From Streptomyces peucetius (GTDB taxonomy: Bacteria; Actinomycetota; Actinomycetes; Streptomycetales; Streptomycetaceae), in the NCBI RefSeq assembly GCF_025854275.1, contig NZ_CP107567.1, forward strand, positions 1,984,001 through 2,048,000: a DNA stretch of 64,000 bases, given 5' to 3'. Shown piece by piece: positions 27,488 to 37,090 of the stretch (position 1 is its first letter; each line of letters starts with the position of its first letter). A program made the position numbers and the translations under genes. The notes under the pieces were generated by a model, which saw only the letters and a program-made list of their open reading frames with translations, searched no databases and was not told where the DNA came from.

Positions 27488-27853
27488 TCAGACGGCGAGC
27501 GCCTGTGCCCGGCGCTTCACCTCCGTACCGCGATTCTCGCTGAGCGCCTGCGCGGGCGTGCCCGGCAGGCTCGGGTCAGGGGTGAAGAGCCATTCCAGCA
27601 TCTCTTCGTCGGTGAAGCCGTCGTCCCTCAGGAGGGTCAGGGTCCCCGAGAGGCCCTTGACCACCTTGTCGCCGTCGATGAAGGCGGCGGGCACCTGGAG
27701 CGTCCGGTTCTCACCGCGGCGCACGGCGATCAGCTGGCCTTCCTTGACCAGCTGCCGCACACGCGTCACCTCCACATCGAGCATTTCCGCGATGTCCGGC
27801 AGGTGAAGCCAGGCGGGGACGAGAGCATCGATCTTTGCGTCAATCTCGGTCAC
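27488..27853 (-). CDS. Rv2175c-type DNA-binding protein
   Basis: The 121-residue protein contains a winged-helix-like motif ([22 protein letters not shown]) followed by [20 protein letters not shown], and ends [13 protein letters not shown]. This matches Rv2175c of M. tuberculosis, a DNA-binding substrate of the kinase PknL. A PknL-like kinase lies 4 kb away here, so the pair may still work together. The GTG at 27853 begins the conserved [13 protein letters not shown]; frames to 27925 add unconserved residues. Confidence 0.85.
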   Translation of the reverse strand: MTEIDAKIDALVPAWLHLPDIAEMLDVEVTRVRQLVKEGQLIAVRRGENRTLQVPAAFIDGDKVVKGLSGTLTLLRDDGFTDEEMLEWLFTPDPSLPGTPAQALSENRGTEVKRRAQALAV

Positions 27854-27901
27854 GGGAACAAGCCTGCCATCCAGGACCGACAGTCGGTAGCCGGGACCTG
27901 C

Positions 27902-28011
27902 CGTGCCGCCGCCTTCAGGGGCCAAGGAGCGGCCTTCAGGGTGACAAGGCCGCCGCGTTCGAGGGGCAAGGCCGCCGCCTTCAGGTCGACAGGGCCGCCG
28001 CCTTCAGAGGG
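27902..28011. repeat. 22-bp tandem repeat, about five copies
   Basis: A unit near AAGGCCGCCGCCTTCAGGG recurs at 27902, 27924, 27946, 27968 and 27990, exactly 22 bp apart, with substitutions. The array covers the last codons of the FAD reductase gene and the 50-160 bp upstream of the Rv2175c-like start. Function unknown; it may vary in copy number between strains. Confidence 0.75.
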
Positions 28012-29216
28012 ACCGAGGGGTCGGCGGCCCGCTCCCGGTCCAGCGCCGCCCCGGACTCGATCAGCTTGCGTCCCTGCGCCAGGTCACGCGGCCTGCCCAC
28101 GGCCAGCAGGGCCACCAGGGCGCCACCGCGCAGCCACAGCACCGACCAGGTCTCTTCCGTCGGGTCGCCGCGCCACAGCAGAGTGTCGGCGGCGCCGTGG
28201 TGGCCGGCGTACTGGACGTAACGGCCGAACTGCTCGGACCAGAAGTACGGCACCGGGTCGTACGGCTCGAGGTCCGCGCCGCCGCCGGTGATGTTCGCGG
28301 CGACCGTGCGCGGCCCCTGGAGCGCGTTGTCCCAGTGGTGGACGAGCAGCCGCTCCGCGTAGCGGCCGGACGGATACGAGGCACAGTCCCCCACGGCGTA
28401 CACATCGGGGGCACGGGCGCGCAGATACCGGTCCGCGACGACCGCGCCGTCGGGGCCCAGCTCGATACCGGAGCCGGCGAGCAGACCCGTGGCGGGCCGG
28501 GCGCCGATGCCCACGACGACGGCACCGGCCGCGATCCGGCGGCCGTCGGCCAGGACGACGGCGCCGGGCTCGACCGCGGCGACCCGGGCACCGGTGACCA
28601 GCTCGGCCCCGTACTGCGCGTACCAGGCGGCCATCGGGGCCGCGACCTCGGCGGGCATGGTGCCGGCGAGCGGACGGTCGGCGGCCTCGACGACGGTCAC
28701 CGCACAGCCGGCCTGCCGGGCGGCCGTCGCGAACTCCGCGCCGATCCACCCGGCGCCCACCACGACGACGTCGTGCTTCTCGGCGAGCAGGGGCCGCAGC
28801 CGCGCCGCGTCGTCCAGGGTGCGCAGCAGATGGACACCAGGGACGCCGACCGCGCCCGGGAGGGTGACCGGCTCCGCGCCGGTGGCCAGCACCAGCACGT
28901 CGTACGGGACGGGACCGGCCGCGGTGTCCACCTCGTGGGCGTCCGTCCGCACTCCGGTCACCTCGACGCCGAGGCGCAGTTCGACGTCGAGGACCTCGAA
29001 GTCGATGTCGAAGGCCGAGCCCTCCGCCGTGCCGAGCAGGACGGCCTTGGACAGCGGGGGCCGGTCGTACGGCTGGTGCGGCTCTGCGCCGATCACGGCG
29101 ACCGGGCCGGTGAATCCCCGCTCGCGGAGGGCGACCGCCGTCTGCACACCGGCCATGCCCGCACCGACGATCACCACGCGACGCCGCGCCGCTGTCTGTT
29201 GCTGCCGTTCGTCCAC
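27981..29216 (-). CDS. FAD-dependent pyridine nucleotide reductase (ferredoxin reductase type)
   Basis: The 411-residue protein has two dinucleotide folds: FAD motif VVIVGAGMAGVQTAVALRE and NAD(P)H motif VVVVGAGWIGAEFA, plus ATGAEP and the second FAD motif VYAVGDCA. The C-terminal domain resembles reductase C-domains that dock ferredoxins. No ferredoxin gene is adjacent, so the partner is unknown. The GTG at 29216 is preferred over 29222: TAAGGT (29223-29228, minus) lies 6 nt upstream, as in leaderless genes. The C-terminus is encoded by the 22-bp repeat array. Confidence 0.88.
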   Translation of the reverse strand: MDERQQQTAARRRVVIVGAGMAGVQTAVALRERGFTGPVAVIGAEPHQPYDRPPLSKAVLLGTAEGSAFDIDFEVLDVELRLGVEVTGVRTDAHEVDTAAGPVPYDVLVLATGAEPVTLPGAVGVPGVHLLRTLDDAARLRPLLAEKHDVVVVGAGWIGAEFATAARQAGCAVTVVEAADRPLAGTMPAEVAAPMAAWYAQYGAELVTGARVAAVEPGAVVLADGRRIAAGAVVVGIGARPATGLLAGSGIELGPDGAVVADRYLRARAPDVYAVGDCASYPSGRYAERLLVHHWDNALQGPRTVAANITGGGADLEPYDPVPYFWSEQFGRYVQYAGHHGAADTLLWRGDPTEETWSVLWLRGGALVALLAVGRPRDLAQGRKLIESGAALDRERAADPSVPLKAAALST

Positions 29217-29342
29217 CCGCACACCTTACGTACCTGACGACGGGTCAGGAAGGCGGCTCCGCCACCACGCTCGTCCCGCCGCCCTCCCGCGGAGCCTTCG
29301 GCCGGCGAGTCCGTCGAGGCTCTTCGCCGCGCTGCGGCTCCC

Positions 29343-29372
29343 TTACAGAGCGTCGGGGCGGGAGGTTAGGGT
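29343..29372 (+). promoter_or_regulatory. Predicted promoter of the thiOSG operon
   Basis: TTACAG (29343-29348) and TAGGGT (29367-29372) are 18 bp apart, so transcription should start near 29379, about 10 nt before the riboswitch. Confidence 0.55.
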
Positions 29373-29387
29373 GGCCACCGTAAGGCA

Positions 29388-29478
29388 CTCGCGGGAGCCC
29401 GGACGCACCGGGCTGAGAGGGAGGCTGGCCGGCCTCCGACCGTACGAACCTGATCCGGGTCATGCCGGCGAAGGGAGG
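29388..29478 (+). ncRNA. TPP riboswitch (THI element)
   Basis: The leader carries the conserved thiamine pyrophosphate aptamer blocks: GGGCTGAGAGGGAGG near 29410, GAACCTGATCCGGGTCATG near 29446, and a terminal GCGAAGGGAGG. The 3' block includes the ribosome site (AAGGGAGGGG) 10-20 nt before the thiO start. Control of translation by hiding this site is the likely mechanism; TPP should turn the operon down. Confidence 0.92.
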
Positions 29479-29490
29479 GGCTGGACGCCC

Positions 29491-30714
29491 ATGTCGTCTC
29501 GTACACCGTGTTCCCCCGACGTCCTTGTCGTGGGCGGCGGAATCATCGGCCTGGTCACGGCCTGGCGAGCAGCGCAGCAGGGCCTGCGGGTCGCCGTCGC
29601 CGACCCGCAGCCGGGCGGCGGCGCCGCGCAGGTCGCGGCCGGCATGCTGGCCGCCGTCACCGAACTCCACTACGGCGAGCAGACGCTGCTCGGCCTCAAC
29701 CTCGAGTCTGCCCGCCGCTACCCGGCCTTCGTCGCCGAACTGGAGGAGGCGAGCGGGCAGCAGGTGGGCCACCGCTCCTGCGGCACGCTCGCCGTCGCCC
29801 TCGACGCCGACGACCGCGCGCATCTGCGCGAACTGCACGCCCTGCAGATCCGCTCGGGGCTCGAGTCCGCATGGCTCTCCGGCCGCGAGTGCCGCCGCCT
29901 CGAGCCGATGCTCGCGCCCGGCGTACGCGGCGGGCTGCGGGTGGACGGCGACCACCAGGTCGACCCGCGACGGCTGGCGGCGGCGCTGGTCACGGCCTGC
30001 GAACGGGCCGGGGTCGAGCTCCGCCGCACCTGGGCGGAGCGGCTGGTCGTCGAGAGCGACCGGGCGGTGGGGGCGGTCCTCGCCGACGGCGGCGAGCTTC
30101 GCGCCGGGCAGGTGGTCCTGGCGGGCGGCAGCCTGAGCGGACGGCTGAACGGCGTACCGGCGGACGTGCTTCCTCCCGTACGGCCGGTGAAGGGCCAGGT
30201 CCTGCGGCTGACCGTGCCGCGTCCGTACGCGCCGTTCCTCTCGCGCACGGTGCGCGCCGTGGTGCGCGGCAGCCATGTGTACCTCGTGCCGCGCGAGGAC
30301 GGCGAGCTCGTCGTCGGCGCGACCAGCGAGGAACTCGGCTGGGACACGACGGTCACCGCGGGCGGGGTGTACGAGCTGCTGCGCGACGCGCACGAGCTGG
30401 TACCGGGCATCACCGAGCTGCCTCTCGTGGAGACCCGCGCCGGGCTGCGGCCGGGCTCGCCCGACAACGCGCCGCTGCTGGGCTTCACCGACCTGCCGGG
30501 GCTTCTGCTGGCCACCGGGCACTACCGCAACGGCGTCCTGCTCACCCCCGTCACCGGCGACGTGCTGGCGGGCGCGCTGGTGAGCGGCGAACTGCCGGAG
30601 GTGGCACGGCCCTTCTCGCCGCGTCGCTTCACGGGCGGGCGCCCGGGCGAGCGTCCGGCCTCGCGGGAGGCCGCTGTCCGCCGGGACACAGTTCTTCAGG
30701 AGCAGTCCGCATGA
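29491..30714 (+). CDS. thiO: Glycine oxidase ThiO
   Basis: ThiO oxidises glycine to the iminoglycine used for the thiazole of thiamine, with FAD. The 407 residues begin with a dinucleotide motif (VLVVGGGIIGLVTAW) and contain LLATGHYRNGVLLTPVT near the C-terminus, typical of ThiO and related D-amino acid oxidases. It is the first gene of thiO-thiS-thiG behind the TPP riboswitch. The ATG at 29491 follows the riboswitch ribosome site. Confidence 0.94.
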   Translation: MSSRTPCSPDVLVVGGGIIGLVTAWRAAQQGLRVAVADPQPGGGAAQVAAGMLAAVTELHYGEQTLLGLNLESARRYPAFVAELEEASGQQVGHRSCGTLAVALDADDRAHLRELHALQIRSGLESAWLSGRECRRLEPMLAPGVRGGLRVDGDHQVDPRRLAAALVTACERAGVELRRTWAERLVVESDRAVGAVLADGGELRAGQVVLAGGSLSGRLNGVPADVLPPVRPVKGQVLRLTVPRPYAPFLSRTVRAVVRGSHVYLVPREDGELVVGATSEELGWDTTVTAGGVYELLRDAHELVPGITELPLVETRAGLRPGSPDNAPLLGFTDLPGLLLATGHYRNGVLLTPVTGDVLAGALVSGELPEVARPFSPRRFTGGRPGERPASREAAVRRDTVLQEQSA

Positions 30715-30917
30715 CCGTCTCCGTCTCCGTCAACGGCGAGGCACGCGATCTCGCCCCAGGAACCACGCTGGACATCGTCGTCGCGGAGCTCACCGCGGCG
30801 CCCTCGGGTGTGGCTGCGGCCGTCAACGAGGCGGTCGTCCCGCGCAGCCAGTGGCCCGGCACCCGTCTCGGCGACGGTGACCGCGTCGAGATTCTCACCG
30901 CAGTGCAGGGAGGCTGA
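30711..30917 (+). CDS. thiS: Sulfur carrier protein ThiS
   Basis: ThiS is a small ubiquitin-fold protein that carries sulfur as a C-terminal thiocarboxylate for thiazole formation. The 68 residues end in the required Gly-Gly (AVQGG) and start VTVSVNGE-like (TVSVSVNGEAR). The ATG overlaps the thiO stop (ATGA). Confidence 0.95.
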   Translation: MTVSVSVNGEARDLAPGTTLDIVVAELTAAPSGVAAAVNEAVVPRSQWPGTRLGDGDRVEILTAVQGG

Positions 30918-31718
<801 letters not shown>

Positions 31719-31759
31719 CGGCCCTGACGGGGCGGGGGCGCGCGGGCGGGGCGGGGCCG

Positions 31760-31851
31760 CTGCCCGGGGCTTGCCCCCTCCCCGCCCCTTCCCGTAACCG
31801 GGGGCTCTGCCCGCGGACCCCCGCGCCTCAAACGCCGGCGAGGCCGGGGCT
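31760..31851. repeat. Intergenic repeat, partial copy (copy A)
   Basis: The blocks CCCCTCCCCGCCCCTTCCCG, ACCGGGGGCTC and GCGCCTCAAACGCCGGCG recur, in the same order, at 47350-47575 and 54693-54943. Only the left half is present here. It lies between thiG and the kinase gene. Confidence 0.65.
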
Positions 31852-31970
31852 ACCTCCCACGGCCGCCAGGCCCTAGAACAACCGGCCCCGCGCGTCACAG
31901 GTCGGCTGCAGTACCGGTCCGCGCTCGCAAGCCCGTCGGACCTGTTCGCCCCTGCTCGTAGAATCGGCGC

Positions 31971-33920
31971 GTGGATACGACCCTCCAGGACCCCCTCGTC
32001 GGGCAGGTGCTCGACGGCCGCTACCGAGTCGATGAGCGCATCGCCGTCGGCGGCATGGCCACGGTCTACCGGGCCGTCGACACCCGTCTCGACCGGGAGC
32101 TCGCCCTCAAGGTGATGCATCCGGATCTCGCCACGGACGCCACGTTCGTGGAGCGTTTCATCCGCGAGGCGAAGTCCGTGGCGCGGCTGGCGCACCCCAA
32201 TGTCGTGGGCGTGTTCGACCAGGGCGCGCAGGGTGCGTACGTCTATCTGGCGATGGAGTACGTCGAGGGCTGCACCCTGCGTGACGTGCTGCGCGAGCGC
32301 GGCGCGCTGCAGCCGCGGGCCGCGCTCGACATCCTGGAGCCCGTGCTGGCGGCGCTGGGCGCCGCGCACCGGGCCGGTTTCGTGCACCGGGACATGAAGC
32401 CGGAGAACGTGCTGATAGGGGACGACGGCCGGGTCAAGGTCGCCGACTTCGGTCTCGTACGGGCGGTCGGCTCCGTGACCAACACCTCCGGCACGGTCCT
32501 CGGCACCGTTTCGTACCTCGCGCCGGAGCAGATCGAGTACGGCACCGCCGACACCCGCGCCGATGTGTACGCGTGCGGAGTGGTCCTCTACGAGATGCTG
32601 ACCGGCGCGAAGCCGCACGGGGGCGACACCCCGGCCCAGGTGCTCTTCCAGCATCTGAACGCCGACGTGCCGGCGCCGTCCGCGCTCTTCCCCGGGCTCG
32701 CCGTCGAACTGGACGAGCTGGTGGCGAGCGCGACCGCCCGCAACCCGGAGGTACGCCCGCACGACGCGGTGGAGCTGCTCGCCCGGACGCGCGAGGCGCG
32801 GGCGGCGCTCGGCGCCGAGCAGCTGGACGCACAGCCGCCACAGGCCCGGCCGGAGGACGACGGGGACGCCCCGGCCGCGGGCGCGCCCTCCGACGAGGAC
32901 CGCACGGACGTCATCCCGCGGGCCCTCCCCGGCGAGGAGCCCGGTGTGCACCACACGGCCCGGCTGGTCCTGCCGCCTCCGGAGCGTCCGGAGCCGGAAC
33001 CGGTGCGCTCGGCGGGCCGCGGCGTACCGATGTCCGGCCGCGGTCTGCTCACGCTGCTGATCGCGGTGATCGCGGTGCTCGGTGTCGGCACGGGCGTCTG
33101 GTACATCAACTCGGGCCAGTTCACCCGCGTGCCGGCCCTGATCGGCAAGAGCGAGACGGAAGCCCGTCAGGCCCTCGACAAGGCCGGGCTCGAGGTGAAG
33201 TCCGTCCGGCACGACTTCAGCGAGACCGTCGCTCGCGGCACCGTCATCAAGAGCGATCCGGGTACGAACGAACGGATACGGGACAACGGCTCCGTGACGA
33301 TCGTCGTCTCCCGCGGCCCGAAGATCGTGAAGGTCCCGGACGTGGAGAACAAGCCCTTGGCACAGGCCGAGCGCGAACTCCGCGCGGCCGGGCTCGCGCC
33401 GGGCGTGGTGACCAGGGAGTTCGACGAGAGCGTCGCGCAGGGCTCGGTGATCGCCACCGACCCGGCGGCGGGCAGCAGCCGCAGCCCCGACACGGCGGTG
33501 TCGATCGTGGTCAGCAAGGGCGCGCCGATCTCCGTCCCTGATGTCACGGGCGACACCGTCGACGAGGCGACCGCCGAGCTCGAGGAGGCGGGCCTGAAGG
33601 TCGAGGTCGCGGACGAGCGGATCCATTCGGCCGAGGAAGCCGGTTCGGTCGCCCGTCAGTCGGCGGCCGAGGGCACCCGGCTGGCGGGCGGTGACACGGT
33701 CACGCTCACGGTCTCCAAGGGCCCGCGGATGATCGAGGTCCCGGATGTGGTCGGCGACAAGGTGGACGACGCCACGGCCGAGCTGGAGGAGGCCGGCTTC
33801 GTGGTGAAGGCCGAGAAGAACTTCCCGTTCCTCGGCGACGAGGTCGAGAGCCAGTCCGTCGAGGGCGGCGGCCGTGCGCCCGAGGGCAGCACCATCACCA
33901 TCAAGATCAAGGGGCTCTAG
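31971..33920 (+). CDS. PASTA-domain Ser/Thr kinase (PknL-like)
   Basis: A transmembrane receptor kinase of 649 residues. The kinase domain (about 18-275) has the VAIK-type lysine in ELALKVM, catalytic loop HRDMKPEN, DFG (VADFGLV) and APE (LAPEQIE). A membrane helix at about 360-380 leads to four PASTA repeats, which bind peptidoglycan fragments. Locus and partner (an Rv2175c-type protein at 27488) point to PknL. TAGAAT (31959-31964) lies 6 nt before the GTG start, so the message is probably leaderless. Confidence 0.92.
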   Translation: MDTTLQDPLVGQVLDGRYRVDERIAVGGMATVYRAVDTRLDRELALKVMHPDLATDATFVERFIREAKSVARLAHPNVVGVFDQGAQGAYVYLAMEYVEGCTLRDVLRERGALQPRAALDILEPVLAALGAAHRAGFVHRDMKPENVLIGDDGRVKVADFGLVRAVGSVTNTSGTVLGTVSYLAPEQIEYGTADTRADVYACGVVLYEMLTGAKPHGGDTPAQVLFQHLNADVPAPSALFPGLAVELDELVASATARNPEVRPHDAVELLARTREARAALGAEQLDAQPPQARPEDDGDAPAAGAPSDEDRTDVIPRALPGEEPGVHHTARLVLPPPERPEPEPVRSAGRGVPMSGRGLLTLLIAVIAVLGVGTGVWYINSGQFTRVPALIGKSETEARQALDKAGLEVKSVRHDFSETVARGTVIKSDPGTNERIRDNGSVTIVVSRGPKIVKVPDVENKPLAQAERELRAAGLAPGVVTREFDESVAQGSVIATDPAAGSSRSPDTAVSIVVSKGAPISVPDVTGDTVDEATAELEEAGLKVEVADERIHSAEEAGSVARQSAAEGTRLAGGDTVTLTVSKGPRMIEVPDVVGDKVDDATAELEEAGFVVKAEKNFPFLGDEVESQSVEGGGRAPEGSTITIKIKGL

Positions 33921-33925
33921 TTCTG

Positions 33926-34774
33926 ATGCGCAACCCTGTCGGCGGCCACGTGCCCGTGGCCGGCGGCCTCGCCACGACCGGACTCGGCTACGCACGGGAG
34001 CTGGGGGCGGAGACCGTGCAGGTCTTCGTCGCCAATCCGCGAGGCTGGGCCACGCCCAGGGGCAACCCGGCCCAGGACGAGAAGTTCCGGGCCGAGTGTG
34101 CCGCCGAGTCCATCTCGGCCTGGGTGCACGCCCCGTATCTGATCAACTTCGGCTCTCACACGGAGGCCACGGCCGAGCAGTCCGTCCTCTCGCTTCGGCA
34201 CTCGCTGCGCAGGGCCCGGGAGATCGGCGCGCTGGGCGTGGTGGTGCACACCGGTTCCGCGACGGGCGGCCGCCCCCGCGAGGTGGCGCTGGCGCAGGTG
34301 CGGGAGCGGCTGCTGCCGCTGCTGGACGAGCTGACGCACGACGACGACCCGTTTCTGCTCCTGGAGTCCACGGCCGGGCAGGGCTCCTCGCTCTGCTCCC
34401 GGACCTGGGACTTCGGACCGTACTTCGAGGCGCTCGACGCGCATCCCAGGCTGGGCGTCTGCCTGGACACCTGCCACATCTTCGCGGCCGGGCACGATCT
34501 GGCGGCTCCCGGCGGGGTGGCCGAGACGCTGGACCTGCTGGTGGGGACCGTGGGTGCGGGCCGGCTGAAGCTGATCCACGCGAACGACTCGAAGGACGTC
34601 GTCGGGGCGCACAAGGACCGTCACGAGAACATCGGCGCGGGACACATCGGCGAGGAGCCGTTCCGCGCGCTCATGTCGCATCCCGCCACCGAAGGCGTGC
34701 CGCTGGTCATCGAGACTCCCGGCGGCAAGGAGGGGCACGCAGCGGACGTGGAGCGGTTGAAGAAACTTCGCTGA
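33926..34774 (+). CDS. nfo: Deoxyribonuclease IV (AP endonuclease)
   Basis: Endonuclease IV cuts DNA at abasic sites during base excision repair. The 282-residue TIM barrel carries the zinc-ligand motifs: VHAPYLINF, VVHTGSATGG, LLLESTAGQG, VCLDTCHIFAAGHD, LKLIHANDSK, RHENIGAGHIGEEPF and VIETPG. It lies 5 bp after the kinase gene and is probably co-transcribed. Confidence 0.96.
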   Translation: MRNPVGGHVPVAGGLATTGLGYARELGAETVQVFVANPRGWATPRGNPAQDEKFRAECAAESISAWVHAPYLINFGSHTEATAEQSVLSLRHSLRRAREIGALGVVVHTGSATGGRPREVALAQVRERLLPLLDELTHDDDPFLLLESTAGQGSSLCSRTWDFGPYFEALDAHPRLGVCLDTCHIFAAGHDLAAPGGVAETLDLLVGTVGAGRLKLIHANDSKDVVGAHKDRHENIGAGHIGEEPFRALMSHPATEGVPLVIETPGGKEGHAADVERLKKLR

Positions 34775-34785
34775 GCCCTTCCGGA

Positions 34786-34802
34786 ATACCCCCAGGGGGT
34801 AT
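34786..34802. promoter_or_regulatory. CsoR-like palindromic operator
   Basis: ATACCCCCAGGGGGTAT is a perfect palindrome around one central A, matching the AT-flanked C5/G5 pattern bound by CsoR/RcnR copper or nickel sensors. It ends 51 bp before the DUF4396 start and overlaps a TATACG -10-like box, so repression relieved by metal is the inference. Confidence 0.7.
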
Positions 34803-34803
34803 A

Positions 34804-34828
34804 CGGTTCCTGTTGTCGACAGGAACCG
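34804..34828 (+). promoter_or_regulatory. 5' leader hairpin before DUF4396
   Basis: CGGTTCCTGT pairs perfectly with ACAGGAACCG around TGTCG, right after the CsoR-like operator and 24 bp before the start codon. It could stabilise the message or be a second operator. Confidence 0.5.
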
Positions 34829-34852
34829 CTACCTGACGTTGGGGGCATCGCC

Positions 34853-35395
34853 ATGCAGCACGAAACGCACGCCGGGCACATGGGACACACCGAGCACACC
34901 CACGACGTCCACCACGGGCACGAGGGGCACGGGGGCCACACCCACCACGGCGGGGGCAAGGTCAGCTGGGGCATGGCGGCCAAGGCGACCCTGCACTGCC
35001 TCACCGGCTGCGCCATCGGCGAGGTGCTCGGCATGATCATCGGTACGGCGCTGGGCTGGGGCAACGCCCCCACAATGGCCCTCGCCATCGTCCTGGCCTT
35101 CTTCTTCGGTTACTCGCTGACCCTCTGGGCCGTCGTACGGGCCGGCGTGAGCCTGAAGGCCGCGATCAACGTCGCCCTCGCCGCCGACACCCTCTCCATC
35201 ACCGTCATGGAAATCGTGGACAACGGCGTACTGCTCATGGTCCCGGGAGCCATGGACGCCCATCTGGCCGACGGGCTGTTCTGGGGCGCGCTGGCCTTCG
35301 CGTTCCTCGTCGCCTTCCTCGTCACCACGCCGGTGAACAAGTGGATGATCGGCCGCGGCAAGGGGCACGCGGTGGTCCACCAGTACCACCACTGA
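34853..35395 (+). CDS. His-rich DUF4396 membrane protein
   Basis: The first 32 of 180 residues hold 13 His in HxxH and HxH spacing, then come about four membrane helices with a Cys pair (CLTGCAIGE), and the protein ends HQYHH. DUF4396 has no known function. The His-rich start and CsoR-like operator at 34786-34802 suggest copper (or another soft metal) handling at the membrane. The neighbouring genes are not metal genes. Confidence 0.85.
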   Translation: MQHETHAGHMGHTEHTHDVHHGHEGHGGHTHHGGGKVSWGMAAKATLHCLTGCAIGEVLGMIIGTALGWGNAPTMALAIVLAFFFGYSLTLWAVVRAGVSLKAAINVALAADTLSITVMEIVDNGVLLMVPGAMDAHLADGLFWGALAFAFLVAFLVTTPVNKWMIGRGKGHAVVHQYHH

Positions 35396-35423
35396 TCCGC
35401 ACCACCAGCGGCCGCGGGACCGC

Positions 35424-35450
35424 CGGCCCGGGGCTCAGAGCTCCGGGCCG
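35424..35450. terminator. Bidirectional hairpin between convergent genes
   Basis: CGGCCCGGGGCT and AGCTCCGGGCCG pair with one mismatch across a CAG loop. The stem lies between the DUF4396 stop and covers the last codons of the molybdopterin gene on the minus strand. Confidence 0.6.
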
Positions 35451-36067
35451 TCCCCCGGTTCCTCCTGGTAGGAGTAGCGTTGCTCCCGCCAGGGGTCGCC
35501 GAGGTTGTGATAGCCCCGCTCTTCCCAGAAGCCGCGGCGGTCGGCCGTCATGTACTCCACGCCGCGGACCCATTTGGGCCCTTTCCAGGCGTACAGATGC
35601 GGCACCACCAGGCGCAGCGGAAATCCGTGCTCGGCGGTGAGCAGTTCGCCGTCCTTGTGGGTGGCGAAGATCGTGCGGTCCGCCACGAAGTCCGAGAGAC
35701 GCAGATTGGCGCTGAAGCCGTACTCCGCCCAGACCATCACATGGCTGACGGCGGGCGCGGGCGGCGCGAGCTCGACGATCGCGCGGGCGGGCACACCACC
35801 CCATTCGGCCCCCAGCATGCTGAACTTCGTCACGCAGTGCAGATCGCCCTCGACGGTCGAGAAGGGCAGCGCCGAGAACTCCTCGTGGCTCCAGCAGTGC
35901 TTCTCACCGTCGGCGGTGGCGCCGAAGACCCTGAACTCCCAGCGCTCAGGCTTGAACTTGGGCACGGGCCCGTAATGGGTGACAGGCCAGCCTCGCTGCA
36001 GTCGCTGCCCCGGCGGAAGCTCGGACTCCTCTGGTGCGCGGTATTCCCGGCTCTCCGGCTGACCCAT
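35435..36067 (-). CDS. Molybdopterin-dependent sulfite oxidase-like protein
   Basis: The 210-residue protein is made of the oxidoreductase molybdopterin-binding domain of the sulfite oxidase/YedY family. The likely molybdenum-ligand Cys is in DLHCVTKFSMLGAEWGGV; HGFPLRLVVPHLYAWKGPKWV is the family's cofactor loop. There is no signal peptide and no heme domain, so it may be a cytoplasmic stand-alone module. The substrate is unknown. ATG at 36067 follows GAGGG. Confidence 0.88.
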   Translation of the reverse strand: MGQPESREYRAPEESELPPGQRLQRGWPVTHYGPVPKFKPERWEFRVFGATADGEKHCWSHEEFSALPFSTVEGDLHCVTKFSMLGAEWGGVPARAIVELAPPAPAVSHVMVWAEYGFSANLRLSDFVADRTIFATHKDGELLTAEHGFPLRLVVPHLYAWKGPKWVRGVEYMTADRRGFWEERGYHNLGDPWREQRYSYQEEPGDGPEL

Positions 36068-36220
36068 GCCCTCAATGGTGACAGACCGGGAGGGGTGGTC
36101 ATGACCAGGTCTGGGCCGATTCGGGCAACTCCTACTAAGCATGCACTTACTGGACGCTCCGTGGTCACGGTGCGAGGATGCGCGGACCTGCCCAGTACAC
36201 GCGTGGAAGGAGCCTCTGCG

Positions 36221-36700
36221 ATGCAGGGCGACCCCGAGGTCATCGAGTTCCTCAATGAGCAGCTGACTGCCGAGTTGACCGCGATCAACCAGTACTTCCT
36301 GCACGCGAAGATGCAGGAGAACTTCGGCTGGACGAAGCTCGCCAAATACACCCGTGCCGAGTCCTTCGACGAGATGAAGCACGCGGAGGTGCTCACCGAC
36401 CGGATTCTCTTCCTGGACGGTCTGCCGAACTACCAGCGGCTGTTCCATGTACGCGTCGGACAGACGGTCACCGAGATGTTCCAGGCCGACCGGCAGATCG
36501 AGGTCGAGGCGATCGACCGCCTGAAGCGCGGTATCGACGTCATGCGGACGAAGGGGGACGTCACCTCGGCGAACATCTTCGAGTCGATCCTCGCCGACGA
36601 GGAGCACCACATCGACTACCTCGACACCCAGCTGGAGCTGGTCGACAAGCTCGGTGAGGCGCTGTACATCGCCCAGGTGATCGAACAGCCGGAGGGCTAG
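36221..36700 (+). CDS. bfr: Bacterioferritin
   Basis: Bacterioferritin stores iron in a 24-subunit shell with heme between subunits. The 159 residues form the four-helix pattern with di-iron ligands ELTAINQYFLH, KHAEVL and ADEEHHID. The Met residue near 52 that usually binds heme fits DEMKHAE. GGAAGGAG sits 7 nt before the ATG. The bfd gene lies convergent next to it. Confidence 0.97.
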   Translation: MQGDPEVIEFLNEQLTAELTAINQYFLHAKMQENFGWTKLAKYTRAESFDEMKHAEVLTDRILFLDGLPNYQRLFHVRVGQTVTEMFQADRQIEVEAIDRLKRGIDVMRTKGDVTSANIFESILADEEHHIDYLDTQLELVDKLGEALYIAQVIEQPEG

Positions 36701-36783
36701 GCGGACAGCCGGAGGGCGGGCGAGGAGCCGGAGGACACGGCGGCAAGGCAAGGCGGCGGGCCCGGAGGCCGACGTCCGGCAGG

Positions 36784-37038
36784 CTAGGCCGCCTCGTCCA
36801 GGGCCGGAGGGGTGCCGTCGGGGTCGACGGCCAGCACGGACGCGCCCTTGCCCTGCTCCAGCAGCTCACGGCGGGGGCACGCACCGCGGCCGAGAATCCC
36901 CTGTATGCGTCGCACGCAGGAACCGCAGTCGGTGCCCGCCTTGGAGACCGACGCTATCTGGCGGGGAGTGCAGGCTCCGGCCTCCGCGTGCTCCTTGACC
37001 TGCTTCTCCGTGATGCCGAAGCACGAGCAGACGTACAC
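36784..37038 (-). CDS. bfd: Bacterioferritin-associated ferredoxin (2Fe-2S)
   Basis: Bfd passes electrons to bacterioferritin to release iron. The 84 residues hold the four-Cys BFD motif: CSCF...(about 32 residues)...CGSC. The GTG at 37038 is chosen because GAGGT lies 7 nt upstream; an in-frame GTG at 37047 lacks spacing. An iron box covers the promoter. Confidence 0.92.
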   Translation of the reverse strand: MYVCSCFGITEKQVKEHAEAGACTPRQIASVSKAGTDCGSCVRRIQGILGRGACPRRELLEQGKGASVLAVDPDGTPPALDEAA

Positions 37039-37090
37039 GCGGTTCACCTCCCCGGCGGGATCGATTCGGTTCGCCGTCCCGATTGATCGG

